Source: Alkaliphilus hydrothermalis (GTDB taxonomy: Bacteria; Bacillota; Clostridia; Peptostreptococcales; Natronincolaceae). Taken from it: DNA of 64,000 bases. Shown piece by piece: positions 43,219-51,292 of this stretch. The stretch's first letter is position 1, and each line of letters starts with the position of its first letter. The stretch is taken from contig NZ_JAFBEE010000009.1 of NCBI RefSeq assembly GCF_016908555.1, forward strand, positions 1-64,000, in the 5' to 3' direction. Below the pieces are notes generated by a model that worked only from the letters and a program-made list of their open reading frames with translations, was not told where the DNA came from and did no database searches. The translations under genes and the position numbers were made by a program.

Positions 43219-44049
43219 TTAATCGAACTTTTCCTTATTATCGTATAGGATAGCGTTAATCTCCGCTCCTAAGAGCACGATAATACTGCTAATGTAAAGC
43301 CAAATGAGTAAAAGGAAAACCCCTCCGATACTGCCATACATATAGGAAAAATTACCGAAATGATTAAAATAGTAGGCAAATAAAAAGGAAATACCCAACC
43401 ATCCGATAATAGCAAAGGTAGAGCCAGCAATGACGTCCTTAAATTGTATCCTTTTATTTGGGGCATAGCGATACAGGGCGGTAAAAGTGAGCCACATGAT
43501 GGCAAAGGAAATACCATATCGTATCCATTGCCATATACGAATAAAATACTCTGAAAAGCCTAGGGATTCAAAACCATAAGTAATCCAAGTCTTCCCCAAA
43601 ACCAAAAGAACTAGGGCAGATAAGATGACCACCACCAGGCCGAAGGTAAATAATAGGGCAAGACCTCTTAATATCCAAAAGGGTCTAGTTTCCTTTTGAT
43701 CGTAGGATTTATTAATTCCCCGTAGGACAGCCGCCACCCCATTGGATGCTGCCCAAAGGGCACCAATCATACCAAAGGATAGCAAAGTAAGACTTCTTTC
43801 ATAGACCACCTCCAGTACAACGTCCATGACCATATAATAGGTCTCCAAAGGAAGTAAGTCAGATAAAGTATATAAGGATTCCTCTGTTACAAGGGGTGTA
43901 TAGGTAATAATCGTAATCAAAGCAATTAAAAATGGAAAAAAGGCAAGAATTAAATAAAAGGTCAGCTGTGCACTTAGGGCTGTAATTTCATCATCCTTAA
44001 ACCTAGTGTATAATAATTTTAAAAATTCCTTCCATGATTTACGTGACAA
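43219..44049 (-). CDS. YihY/BrkB family membrane protein
   Basis: This 276-residue protein has six predicted membrane helices. It matches the YihY/UPF0761 family (once mislabelled RNase BN) with DEITALSAQLTFYLILAFFP near the start, GALWAASNGVAAVLRGINKS in the middle, and YGSIGGVFLLLIWLYISSII and LLGAEINAIL at the end. The molecular role of the family is not settled. The TTG start follows AGGAGGG by 6 bases. The PRC-barrel gene is downstream on the same strand. Confidence 0.92.
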   Translation of the reverse strand: MSRKSWKEFLKLLYTRFKDDEITALSAQLTFYLILAFFPFLIALITIITYTPLVTEESLYTLSDLLPLETYYMVMDVVLEVVYERSLTLLSFGMIGALWAASNGVAAVLRGINKSYDQKETRPFWILRGLALLFTFGLVVVILSALVLLVLGKTWITYGFESLGFSEYFIRIWQWIRYGISFAIMWLTFTALYRYAPNKRIQFKDVIAGSTFAIIGWLGISFLFAYYFNHFGNFSYMYGSIGGVFLLLIWLYISSIIVLLGAEINAILYDNKEKFD

Positions 44050-44357
44050 ATTAAACCCTCCTTTAAATCTGCTGGCGAATTACCTTAGTCTACCATTATT
44101 TATTGCCTTATGTTAAGAAAATAGAACACTTAATTAAATATTACCATTAATTGAGATAAAAAAACAAAAAAATCAGACATTCTATAAAATATATCGTAGA
44201 TAAAGTAGACGAAGGAATAATTAATAAATGAGTAATTCTTAAGAAAATCTTAATGGTTTTGGTTAAATAACTGTAATAATATAAAGAAATGGAGGTAATT
44301 TATTATATATGTTGAATTATACTATCACACTGTATTCATAGTTTGAGGAGGTATTTG
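44050..44357. other. Divergent intergenic region
   Basis: This region lies between the minus-strand YihY gene and the plus-strand DUF368 gene. It holds CTTAAgaaaatCTTAA at about 44237-44252, a direct repeat with 11-base spacing as OmpR/PhoB-type regulators often use. A 10-codon frame behind GGAGGT at 44291 is probably meaningless. Nothing else was seen. Confidence 0.4.
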
Positions 44358-45125
44358 ATGGCTTCACTATATAAAGGATTTATTTTAGGTTTTGTAATGG
44401 TTCTTCCCGGCATGAGTGGGGGGACGCTTCTTGTTATATTTGGGATATATGAAAGCTTGATACGGGATTTGGGAAAACTAAATCTAAAACCCTACATACC
44501 CTTTGTAGGTGGTGCTATTGGTGGAATTTTTGCCAGCGGATTTCTTTTTGCAATGTTTTTTGAAGCCCATCGAAACCCAACCATTGCCCTCCTTTTAGGC
44601 TGTTTATTGGCCTCTATAAGGGCTGTATTAAATGATTGTCCAAAGCTCAATAAAAAATATGTGATTGTTATGGGGCTTGGGCTTTTGTTTGGATACTTCA
44701 TGGTGGCAGAACCCGTCAATATAGTCAATGCAGGGGACAAAGTAAGCTGGTGGCTTCTTCTGATAGGGGGGGCATTATCCAGTGCAGCGATGATTATCCC
44801 TGGGGTACCAGGAAGTTCAGTATTAATCGTGTTAGGAATCTATGATGCAATACTCTTCTACATAAAGGAGATTAGTTTATTACAACTATCCATTTTCGGT
44901 ATAGGAGGTATTTTGGGAATTGCATTATTGGTAAAACTATTGGAAAAGGTTTATCAGAGCTATAAGGGAGCCATTTCATATTTCTTTGTAGGACTAATTA
45001 TTGGTTCCTGTAGAGGCTTGATTCCCTCCACGATAAACATAACAATCTTGATGTTGTTTGCTATAGGCTTTGCTTTGGTATGGTGGTGGAGTGGAATAGA
45101 AAATAAAGTAGCTGATGAGAAATAG
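44358..45125 (+). CDS. DUF368 (PopT-type) polyprenyl-phosphate transporter
   Basis: This 255-residue protein has about eight membrane helices. It carries the two inverted-repeat signatures of DUF368: GFVMVLPGMSGGTLLVIFGIY near the N-terminus and AAMIIPGVPGSSVLIVLGIYD near residue 145. Staphylococcal PopT of this family returns undecaprenyl phosphate to the inner face of the membrane for wall synthesis. A similar role is inferred here. ATG 44358 lies 6 bases after GAGGAGG. It is followed at 28 bases by the thiamine-binding gene. Confidence 0.9.
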   Translation: MASLYKGFILGFVMVLPGMSGGTLLVIFGIYESLIRDLGKLNLKPYIPFVGGAIGGIFASGFLFAMFFEAHRNPTIALLLGCLLASIRAVLNDCPKLNKKYVIVMGLGLLFGYFMVAEPVNIVNAGDKVSWWLLLIGGALSSAAMIIPGVPGSSVLIVLGIYDAILFYIKEISLLQLSIFGIGGILGIALLVKLLEKVYQSYKGAISYFFVGLIIGSCRGLIPSTINITILMLFAIGFALVWWWSGIENKVADEK

Positions 45126-45153
45126 AAAGAGTTTTCAAAAGGAGGAATAGAAC

Positions 45154-45453
45154 ATGGCAATTGTAGAGGTATCAGTAGTGCCCATTGGTACAGGAAGTAC
45201 AAGTGTCAGCGAGTATGTTGCAGCTTGTCATCGGGTATTAAAGGAAGAAACAAGAATCAATTACCAGCTTACACCTATGGCAACGATACTGGAGGGGGAT
45301 CTAGACCTACTGCTGGAGGTAGTTAGAAAACTTCATGAAGTTCCCTATGGAAAAGGTGCTGAAAGGGTTTATACAACCATACGTATTGATGACCGTAGAG
45401 ACAAGGATACCAGTATGGAAAGAAAAGTACAGGCGGTAGAAAGCAAGCTATAA
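45154..45453 (+). CDS. MTH1187/YkoF-type thiamine-binding protein
   Basis: This 99-residue ferredoxin-like-fold protein belongs to the DUF77 (MTH1187) family. Signs are VEVSVVPIGTGSTSVSEYVA, YQLTPMATILEGDLDLLLEV and the end RVYTTIRIDDRRDK. Members bind thiamine or related pyrimidines. AAGGAGG lies before the ATG. It shares a transcript and terminator with the DUF368 gene, but no functional link is evident. Confidence 0.9.
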   Translation: MAIVEVSVVPIGTGSTSVSEYVAACHRVLKEETRINYQLTPMATILEGDLDLLLEVVRKLHEVPYGKGAERVYTTIRIDDRRDKDTSMERKVQAVESKL

Positions 45454-45459
45454 TATGAG

Positions 45460-45505
45460 AGGGCTAGAAAAGGGAATGCAATCCCTAGTTCTAGCCCTTT
45501 TTTTA
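45460..45505. terminator. Convergent terminator
   Basis: AGGGCTAGAA and TTCTAGCCCT form the stem, with an inner AGGGA/TCCCT pair, followed by TTTTTTT. It lies between two convergent genes. Confidence 0.85.
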
Positions 45506-46234
45506 TCCTTCAGAAGAAAGACTGATATGATAGTTAGGCACTTCCATTAGTATAATAGATTGAATCTCATGTAATATGGAAAACATATTTGATCGATCTT
45601 GATATTCCTCAATAAAAGAATATAAATCCTTTACCTTTACCACAGGAATATTGGTATCACTTTCAAATATTGCGTCATGATTATTGATGACAAAGATAGA
45701 TTGAATAGGAATATACTTAATGTAGTTTTTCTCCAATAAATCCTCGATGATTCTTTGGGTCCTCTTGTGGGGATCTACAGGGTTTTCAATGGTTTTATTA
45801 ATCGTATCATAGGGGTTAAGTACTTGTGTATAACTCCAAAGCTGGTCATTTTCCATGCCAGATATGGTTCCCTCAAAATCTAGGATTCTAATATTAAAAA
45901 TCCCTTTTGGAGAAATCACAATATAATCAGAATAGCCTTGCCGATTTGCATCCGATAGTTCGATTGCAGGGAGGATCGAGTACTGTTGTGAATCATTAAA
46001 TTTTTCTAGCTGTTTTGCTACTTTTTGATGGAGGTGATAGTTCTCACCAAAATAAAGCAAATAAATAATTACTAGGGAAGCCAATAGGACTAACAAGGCC
46101 AATAAGTAGCCTCGAAAAGAATTCACCAGTACAAAAGTAAAGCCAGATATCCCCAATAGATATAACCACAGAGGGTCCTTGGAAAAGAGATTTAGTCGCT
46201 TGGAGGTAGAGTTATTCTTTTTTTGAGTATTCAT
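45503..46234 (-). CDS. Membrane-anchored NERD-domain protein
   Basis: This 243-residue protein has two adjacent membrane helices (about 22-60). A NERD (nuclease-related) domain follows, with ILPAIELSDANRQGYSDYIV, SPKGIFNIRILDFEGTISG and WSYTQVLNPYDTINKTIENPV, all typical of the family. The acid and Lys residues expected of a nuclease core (D in SDYIV, and the usual E.K) are only partly kept: the usual E.K pattern reads RILDFEG here. Catalysis is therefore doubtful. Function is unknown. It has its own transcript on the minus strand. Confidence 0.82.
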   Translation of the reverse strand: MNTQKKNNSTSKRLNLFSKDPLWLYLLGISGFTFVLVNSFRGYLLALLVLLASLVIIYLLYFGENYHLHQKVAKQLEKFNDSQQYSILPAIELSDANRQGYSDYIVISPKGIFNIRILDFEGTISGMENDQLWSYTQVLNPYDTINKTIENPVDPHKRTQRIIEDLLEKNYIKYIPIQSIFVINNHDAIFESDTNIPVVKVKDLYSFIEEYQDRSNMFSILHEIQSIILMEVPNYHISLSSEG

Positions 46235-46781
46235 ATCATCAACTCCTTCCTCATATAAAAGAAATACAGAATTATTATTAACTCTATAATATGCTTAAAA
46301 TGCATAAAATTACACACTTTCCTTAGGTATATATTTTCATACCCATTTATAAAGATTTTACCCACAAATATATAAACATATATAAAGTATGGAATGTCAT
46401 TTGTAAAGGAGTTTTTTATGTTTAAAAAACGATAGGAATTATAGTGATGAAACTGCTTCCGCTAATTTTAGGTTTTATTCTTATCTATTTATAATTATAC
46501 ATAGATTCAACCAGAGGAAAGGGGTATCGAATAGCAAAATAAACAAGCTGAATGAAACTATTTTAACTAGTAATAATCAAAGCAAATGAGATGGTACCTA
46601 GAAGTGATGGATTAGTTTACAAACTTTCTAGGTATTTTCATTTTTAATTCACAATTGTAAGAAATTGCGTCGAAATATTTGTTAAATTAGAGGGTTATGG
46701 GATTATTGGGAGAATAGTATATAAGTATTTAGTTATAACACAATAGAATAGAATATTCTGACTGGAGAGGAAGTAACTCAT
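46235..46781. other. 547-bp intergenic region
   Basis: This is an AT-rich region with no convincing gene. It holds broken short frames (MFKKR at 46418; MKLLPLILGFILIYL at 46447) behind a GGAG site, which may be the remains of a small membrane peptide. A likely hairpin lies at about 46585-46645 (GGTACCTAGAA...TTCTAGGTA). The promoter of the histidine kinase must be near its right end. Confidence 0.45.
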
Positions 46782-48578
46782 ATGTTTAAGGCAATGTTGC
46801 ATCATGGGACTTTAATTATGGCAATTTCTTTTATTTTTAGCACCCTAAGTCAGGGCTATTCTTGGTGGGGTAATGGGGATCGGCTAAAAAAGTTCAGTTG
46901 GGCTATATCGACACTGGCGGGGATCCTATCGTTTTTACTATTATTAGACCCATTTATAATAAATGGAATGTTTTTTGATTTGAGTAGTACCCCGATACTT
47001 TTTATTGGATATCTATTGGGATGGAAATATGGTATGATTTCAGCAGCATTACCCACATGTTATCGATTGTTAATAGGTGGAACAGGTACAGCTGTAGGGG
47101 TTGTGATGGGCACCATTATGCCGTTGGTTATTGGAGCCCTTGCTAGAGAAATTGTTAAATCAAAAATCGAACCCTATCAAGTAGTTAGTTTTAAAAATCT
47201 TTTAGTGAGCAATCTAGTACTGAGTTTTCTCAAGGCTATTGTTTTTTTATATATGTTGGGTTTGTCAATGCAAGAGTGGAAAATGATTAATGTTAACACG
47301 ATGATATTCTCAAGTATTTCCCTTTGGGGTATAGTCCTGATGTTTAATGATTTTACTAAAAATAGCATATCACAAAAGGAATTAAGAGAAAGTGAAGCTC
47401 GGTTTAAGCAGTTGGTGTCACTGATCCCCGATGGTCTTAGCATTACATATAACAGTGAATATGTTTTTGCAAATAATAACTTAGCAGATATTTTGGGGAA
47501 GAGATCACCAGAAGAACTGATTGGCAAAAGGATAGGTGACTTCTTTACAGTGGGGGAAGAGTATAACGAATTAATTACTAATAGAGAAAAACAGGCACGG
47601 AGTGGACAAGTAGCTCCTTTCCTCGCCAGACAAATCCGTCGTCATGATGGGGAGATTCTTAACGTAGAGGTGGCTGCGGCTCCCTTCGTGGAAAAAGATG
47701 AAAAGTACATACTTTCTATTGTTAGGGATACTACAGCTCAAAAGAAGGCGGATATATTGAAACGAAAATTAGAGGAAACTGAAGCCTTAGATAAATTCAA
47801 GACAGAGTTCTTCTCAAATATTTCCCATGAGCTAAAGACACCTCTAAATATCATTTTGGGAACAATTCAGTTGGCAAATGTCTCTTACGATGATGCTTTT
47901 GGTTATCAACACTTCCATAAGCATATGGGGATTATGAAGCAAAACTGCTTTAGATTATTAAGATTAATCAACAATCTTATAGATATTACGAGACTTGAGT
48001 CAGGTTCTTTGGCAATACAATTACGTAATTACGACATCGTTAAAGTCGTAGAGGATATTACGATATCTGTAGCAAAATACATAGAAAACTATGGAATAGA
48101 ATTGATTTTTGATACAGAGGTAGAAGAAAAATGCTTGTCCTGTGATGCTGATCAAATGGAGCGGATCATGCTGAATCTTTTATCAAATGCCATTAAGTTT
48201 ACCAAACCAGGAGGCAGCATTATGGTAAACATGTTGGATCAAGGAGAAAGTATAATGATTTCTGTAAAGGATACAGGTATTGGAATTCCACCAGAAAAGC
48301 TGAAAACCATCTTTAATAGATTTCAACAGGTGGAGTCCACCCTAAAGATGAATGCTGGAGGAAGTGGGATAGGACTATCGTTGGTAAAATCCTTAGTAGA
48401 AGCCCAAGAAGGTACAATTACCGTAAAGAGTGAATTAAATAAAGGCAGTGAATTTATGATAACCTTACCAGTAAAATTGGGTGAGGCGGTTGAATTAGCC
48501 TATGATGAGGTGGCGGCTACGGATCAGTCGAAGATGGTGGAGAGGATTACCATTGAATTCTCTGACATCAACTCGTAG
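46782..48578 (+). CDS. 5TM-LYT sensor histidine kinase with PAS domain, orphan
   Basis: This 598-residue kinase has an N-terminal membrane part of the 5TM-5TMR-LYT type (FDLSSTPILFIGYLLGWKYG, TCYRLLIGGTGTAVGVVMG). A PAS domain follows (residues about 205-330; RFKQLVSLIPDGLSITYNSE). The phosphoacceptor domain has His349 in NISHELKTPLNIILG. The ATPase domain has LLSNAIKFTKPGG, VKDTGIGIPPEKL and GSGIGLSLVKSLVEA. No response regulator lies nearby, so its partner is elsewhere. The last codons run into the first base of repeat unit B1: the TAG stop at 48576-48578 overlaps the repeat edge by two bases. Confidence 0.93.
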   Translation: MFKAMLHHGTLIMAISFIFSTLSQGYSWWGNGDRLKKFSWAISTLAGILSFLLLLDPFIINGMFFDLSSTPILFIGYLLGWKYGMISAALPTCYRLLIGGTGTAVGVVMGTIMPLVIGALAREIVKSKIEPYQVVSFKNLLVSNLVLSFLKAIVFLYMLGLSMQEWKMINVNTMIFSSISLWGIVLMFNDFTKNSISQKELRESEARFKQLVSLIPDGLSITYNSEYVFANNNLADILGKRSPEELIGKRIGDFFTVGEEYNELITNREKQARSGQVAPFLARQIRRHDGEILNVEVAAAPFVEKDEKYILSIVRDTTAQKKADILKRKLEETEALDKFKTEFFSNISHELKTPLNIILGTIQLANVSYDDAFGYQHFHKHMGIMKQNCFRLLRLINNLIDITRLESGSLAIQLRNYDIVKVVEDITISVAKYIENYGIELIFDTEVEEKCLSCDADQMERIMLNLLSNAIKFTKPGGSIMVNMLDQGESIMISVKDTGIGIPPEKLKTIFNRFQQVESTLKMNAGGSGIGLSLVKSLVEAQEGTITVKSELNKGSEFMITLPVKLGEAVELAYDEVAATDQSKMVERITIEFSDINS

Positions 48579-48698
48579 TCTGTTGAAAAGCCATCATCTT
48601 CTGCGTCACTGCCAAAGACCCGCATTCTCGCGTATTTCTTATACGCGACGATCGCGGGTCTTTCTTGTTCCTTGAATCTAATAGCTTTTGAACAGACT
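48577..48698. repeat. Covarying palindromic repeat, unit B1
   Basis: Outer arms are AGTCTGTTGAAAA/TTTTGAACAGACT. Inner stem is AAAGACCCGC/GCGGGTCTTT. Confidence 0.92.
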
Positions 48699-48703
48699 AG
48701 GAC

Positions 48704-48824
48704 GCCTGTTGAAAACACCTCATCTTCTGCGTCACTGCGACTCCTCAGCACCCTTGCGTATTACTGATACGCGGCGTTCGCCGAGGAGTCTTGTTTCTTG
48801 AATCTAAAGTGTTTTGAACAGGCT
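48704..48824. repeat. Covarying palindromic repeat, unit B2
   Basis: Outer arms are GCCTGTTGAAAA/TTTTGAACAGGC. Inner stem is GACTCCTCAGC/GCCGAGGAGTC. Confidence 0.92.
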
Positions 48825-48833
48825 AAGTATTGT

Positions 48834-48954
48834 GCCTGTTGAAAAGCCATCATCTTCTGCGTCACTGCGAAAGACCCGCATTCTCGCGTATTTCTTATAC
48901 GCGACGATCGCGGGTCTTTCTTGTTCCTTGAATCTAATAGCTTTTGAACAGACT
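48834..48954. repeat. Covarying palindromic repeat, unit B3
   Basis: Its body is almost identical to B1 (inner stem AAAGACCCGC/GCGGGTCTTT), so it is probably a recent copy. Confidence 0.92.
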
Positions 48955-48963
48955 AAGTATTGT

Positions 48964-49055
48964 GCCTGTTGAAAAGCCATCATCTTCTGCGTTACTGCGA
49001 AAGACCGGCATTCTCACGTATTATTTATACGGTGGAATTGCTGGTCTTTCTTGTA
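48964..49055. repeat. Covarying palindromic repeat, unit B4 (3' end lost)
   Basis: Inner stem is AAAGACCGGC/GCTGGTCTTT. The inner loop hairpin is decayed and the right outer arm is absent. Confidence 0.85.
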
Positions 49056-49158
49056 TAATATCCTAAAATATACAAAAACTAAAATGAGAACATATGTTTC
49101 CAAAAACATCCCTTTATGATACAATTAGGGGATAGTTGAAGGTAGAAGGAGGGGCATC

Positions 49159-50466
49159 ATGGAGCTACAAGAAAAATTGAAAATACTATCGGATTCAGCA
49201 AAATATGATGTTTCCTGCTCCTCTAGTGGTAGCAACAGGAAGAATGTAAAAGGGGGGATAGGAAATGCAGCCTACAGTGGTATTTGCCATAGTTGGTCTG
49301 ATGATGGACGCTGTATATCCCTACTGAAAATTCTTTACTCAAATGAATGCGTGTATGACTGTGTCTATTGTGTGAATCGCGTAACAAATGATGTCCCAAG
49401 GGCATCCTTTACTCCGAGGGAAGTAGCGGAACTAACCATTAACTTTTATCGTCGTAACTATATTGAAGGGCTATTTTTAAGCTCTGCCATCGTCAAAAAC
49501 CCTGATCATACAATGGAGGGATTGACGGAGGTTGTTCGGATTCTTCGAGAAGAACATCGTTTTAATGGTTATATCCATCTAAAGGGGATACCAGGGGCCG
49601 ATGCAGCTTTAATCACTAAGGCAGGTCATTATGTTGATCGAATGAGTGTCAATATTGAGTTACCCTCAAATGAAGGATTAAAGCTCTTAGCACCCCAGAA
49701 AAAGAAGGAAAACATCCTCAGGCCTATGGGACAGATTAATCGACAGATCCTGCAATCAAGGGAAGAGAGAAAAAGATTTAAGGGGGCAAACACCTTTGTG
49801 CCTGCGGGGCAAAGTACTCAACTAATGGTTGGAGCCACTAAAGATCATGATTATAAAATATTAAAGCTAACGGAAGGCTTATATAATAGCTACCAGCTAA
49901 AGCGGGTTTATTATTCTGCCTATGTACCCGTATTGCAACATCCCAATTTACCTAAATTGATTAACCCACCCACCGTCAGAGAGCATAGACTGTATCAAGC
50001 GGATTGGTTGCTGAGGTTCTATGGATTTGAAGCTGGGGAGTTGTTGGATGAAGAAAATCCAAATTTTGATAATCATTTTGACCCTAAAACCGACTGGGCA
50101 TTAAGAAATATAAATCTGTTTCCAATCGAGATTAATAAAGCCGAGTACGAGATGCTTTTGAGGATACCAGGAATAGGAATAAGGTCTGCCCAACGGATTA
50201 TTACCGCCAGAAGGATGGCTCCAGTCACCTATGATGGTTTAAAAAAGATAGGTGTCGTAATGAAAAGAGCCCAACACTTTATGACTTGTCAAGGAAAGTA
50301 CTATGGGGAAGTAGGGATGAGGGTGGGTCTAATTAAACAATTTTTGCTACCGAAGGAAACGAAACCCAAGACCCCTTCATGGCAGGATAGGCAACTTTCA
50401 TTTTTCACCGACATGGCCCCCTACAGGCAAGAGGCTATTAATTCTATCATCACAGGAGAGTTGTAA
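49159..50466 (+). CDS. Putative DNA modification/repair radical SAM protein
   Basis: This 435-residue enzyme has the radical-SAM iron-sulfur motif Cys64, Cys68 and Cys71 in NECVYDCVYCVNR. The barrel follows (FTPREVAELTINFYRRNYIE, GYIHLKGIPGAD), then a C-terminal helix-hairpin-helix, LLRIPGIGIRSAQRIITARR, for DNA contact. It matches the family known as putative DNA modification/repair radical SAM protein (TIGR03916). That family nearly always neighbours a DUF4130 protein, as here with a one-base gap. The reaction is unknown; photoproduct or modified-base chemistry is proposed for the family. AAGGAGGGG precedes the ATG. Confidence 0.93.
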   Translation: MELQEKLKILSDSAKYDVSCSSSGSNRKNVKGGIGNAAYSGICHSWSDDGRCISLLKILYSNECVYDCVYCVNRVTNDVPRASFTPREVAELTINFYRRNYIEGLFLSSAIVKNPDHTMEGLTEVVRILREEHRFNGYIHLKGIPGADAALITKAGHYVDRMSVNIELPSNEGLKLLAPQKKKENILRPMGQINRQILQSREERKRFKGANTFVPAGQSTQLMVGATKDHDYKILKLTEGLYNSYQLKRVYYSAYVPVLQHPNLPKLINPPTVREHRLYQADWLLRFYGFEAGELLDEENPNFDNHFDPKTDWALRNINLFPIEINKAEYEMLLRIPGIGIRSAQRIITARRMAPVTYDGLKKIGVVMKRAQHFMTCQGKYYGEVGMRVGLIKQFLLPKETKPKTPSWQDRQLSFFTDMAPYRQEAINSIITGEL

Positions 50467-50467
50467 T

Positions 50468-51202
50468 ATGATGATTTATCTATATGATGGTAGCTTTGAA
50501 GGATTATTGACAGCCATATATGAAGCCTACTATCTCAAGGATTCCCCAGAAAAAATGATTGCTGAAACAGATTTTGTACCAAACCTCTTGGACATAACAG
50601 TAACAATAGAAACCAATACAGAAAAAGCGGATAAAGTATACAATTCAATAAGAGAAAAGATTTCTCCCCGTAGCTTGAGAAATGTTTATTATGCTTTTTT
50701 ATCAGAGGACCCAGAGGTAGGTTCTTATATTTACCGCTATCTTCGTTTAGGTTGGAAGATGGGCAAACGCATTGATGAGTATTTATTGGAGGAACGGGTA
50801 CTGGCGGTTCACCAACTCTGCCAAAAGGTGAATAAAGAAAGGCATCGAATGCTGGGATTAGTTCGATTTCAACAGCTCCAGGGGGATTATTACTATGCAA
50901 CGATTGATCCCGACCACAACATTTTAGCTTTGATTGCTCCTCATTTTCAAAGCCGTATGGGGGACCAAAGTTGGATGATTCGTGATGAAAAGAGAGACAT
51001 TGCTGCTGTGTGTTTTAAAGGACAGTGGGTCATTAGGGAGATTGCAAGAGGTTTTATCCCTCGGTTTGATGGAGAAGAAAGTCAGTATCAACACTTGTGG
51101 AGAGAATATTTCTCCAGCATCTCCATTGAAGAGCGGTTTAACCCTAGTCTTCAAAAAAAGAATATGCCGAAACGATATTGGAAAAATCTTGTAGAAAAAT
51201 AA
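50468..51202 (+). CDS. DUF4130 DNA-metabolism partner protein
   Basis: This 244-residue protein of the TIGR03915/DUF4130 family opens with MMIYLYDGSFEGLLTAIYEA. It continues with the family's RLGWKMGKRIDEYLLEERVL, HRMLGLVRFQQLQGDYYYA, PHFQSRMGDQSWMIRDEKRD and YWKNLVEK. It starts one base after the stop of the radical-SAM gene, with the GGAG ribosome site inside that gene's last codons. This means tight coupling. In other genomes the domain is fused to a uracil-DNA glycosylase-like domain, which supports a role in DNA repair, but the activity is unproven. Confidence 0.92.
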   Translation: MMIYLYDGSFEGLLTAIYEAYYLKDSPEKMIAETDFVPNLLDITVTIETNTEKADKVYNSIREKISPRSLRNVYYAFLSEDPEVGSYIYRYLRLGWKMGKRIDEYLLEERVLAVHQLCQKVNKERHRMLGLVRFQQLQGDYYYATIDPDHNILALIAPHFQSRMGDQSWMIRDEKRDIAAVCFKGQWVIREIARGFIPRFDGEESQYQHLWREYFSSISIEERFNPSLQKKNMPKRYWKNLVEK

Positions 51203-51292
51203 GGTGAGAGTCCTGTCTGAGTATTTACTTTTGTTAATATTATGTTAAAATTAAAATGGAATATAATTGCACTAGTGTAAGGGGGAGCCAGC

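Noticed and set aside
44302..44341. 10-codon leader peptide MLNYTITLYS upstream of the DUF368 gene
   Set aside because: Too short, poor spacing from GGAGGT, and no attenuator-like hairpins around it.
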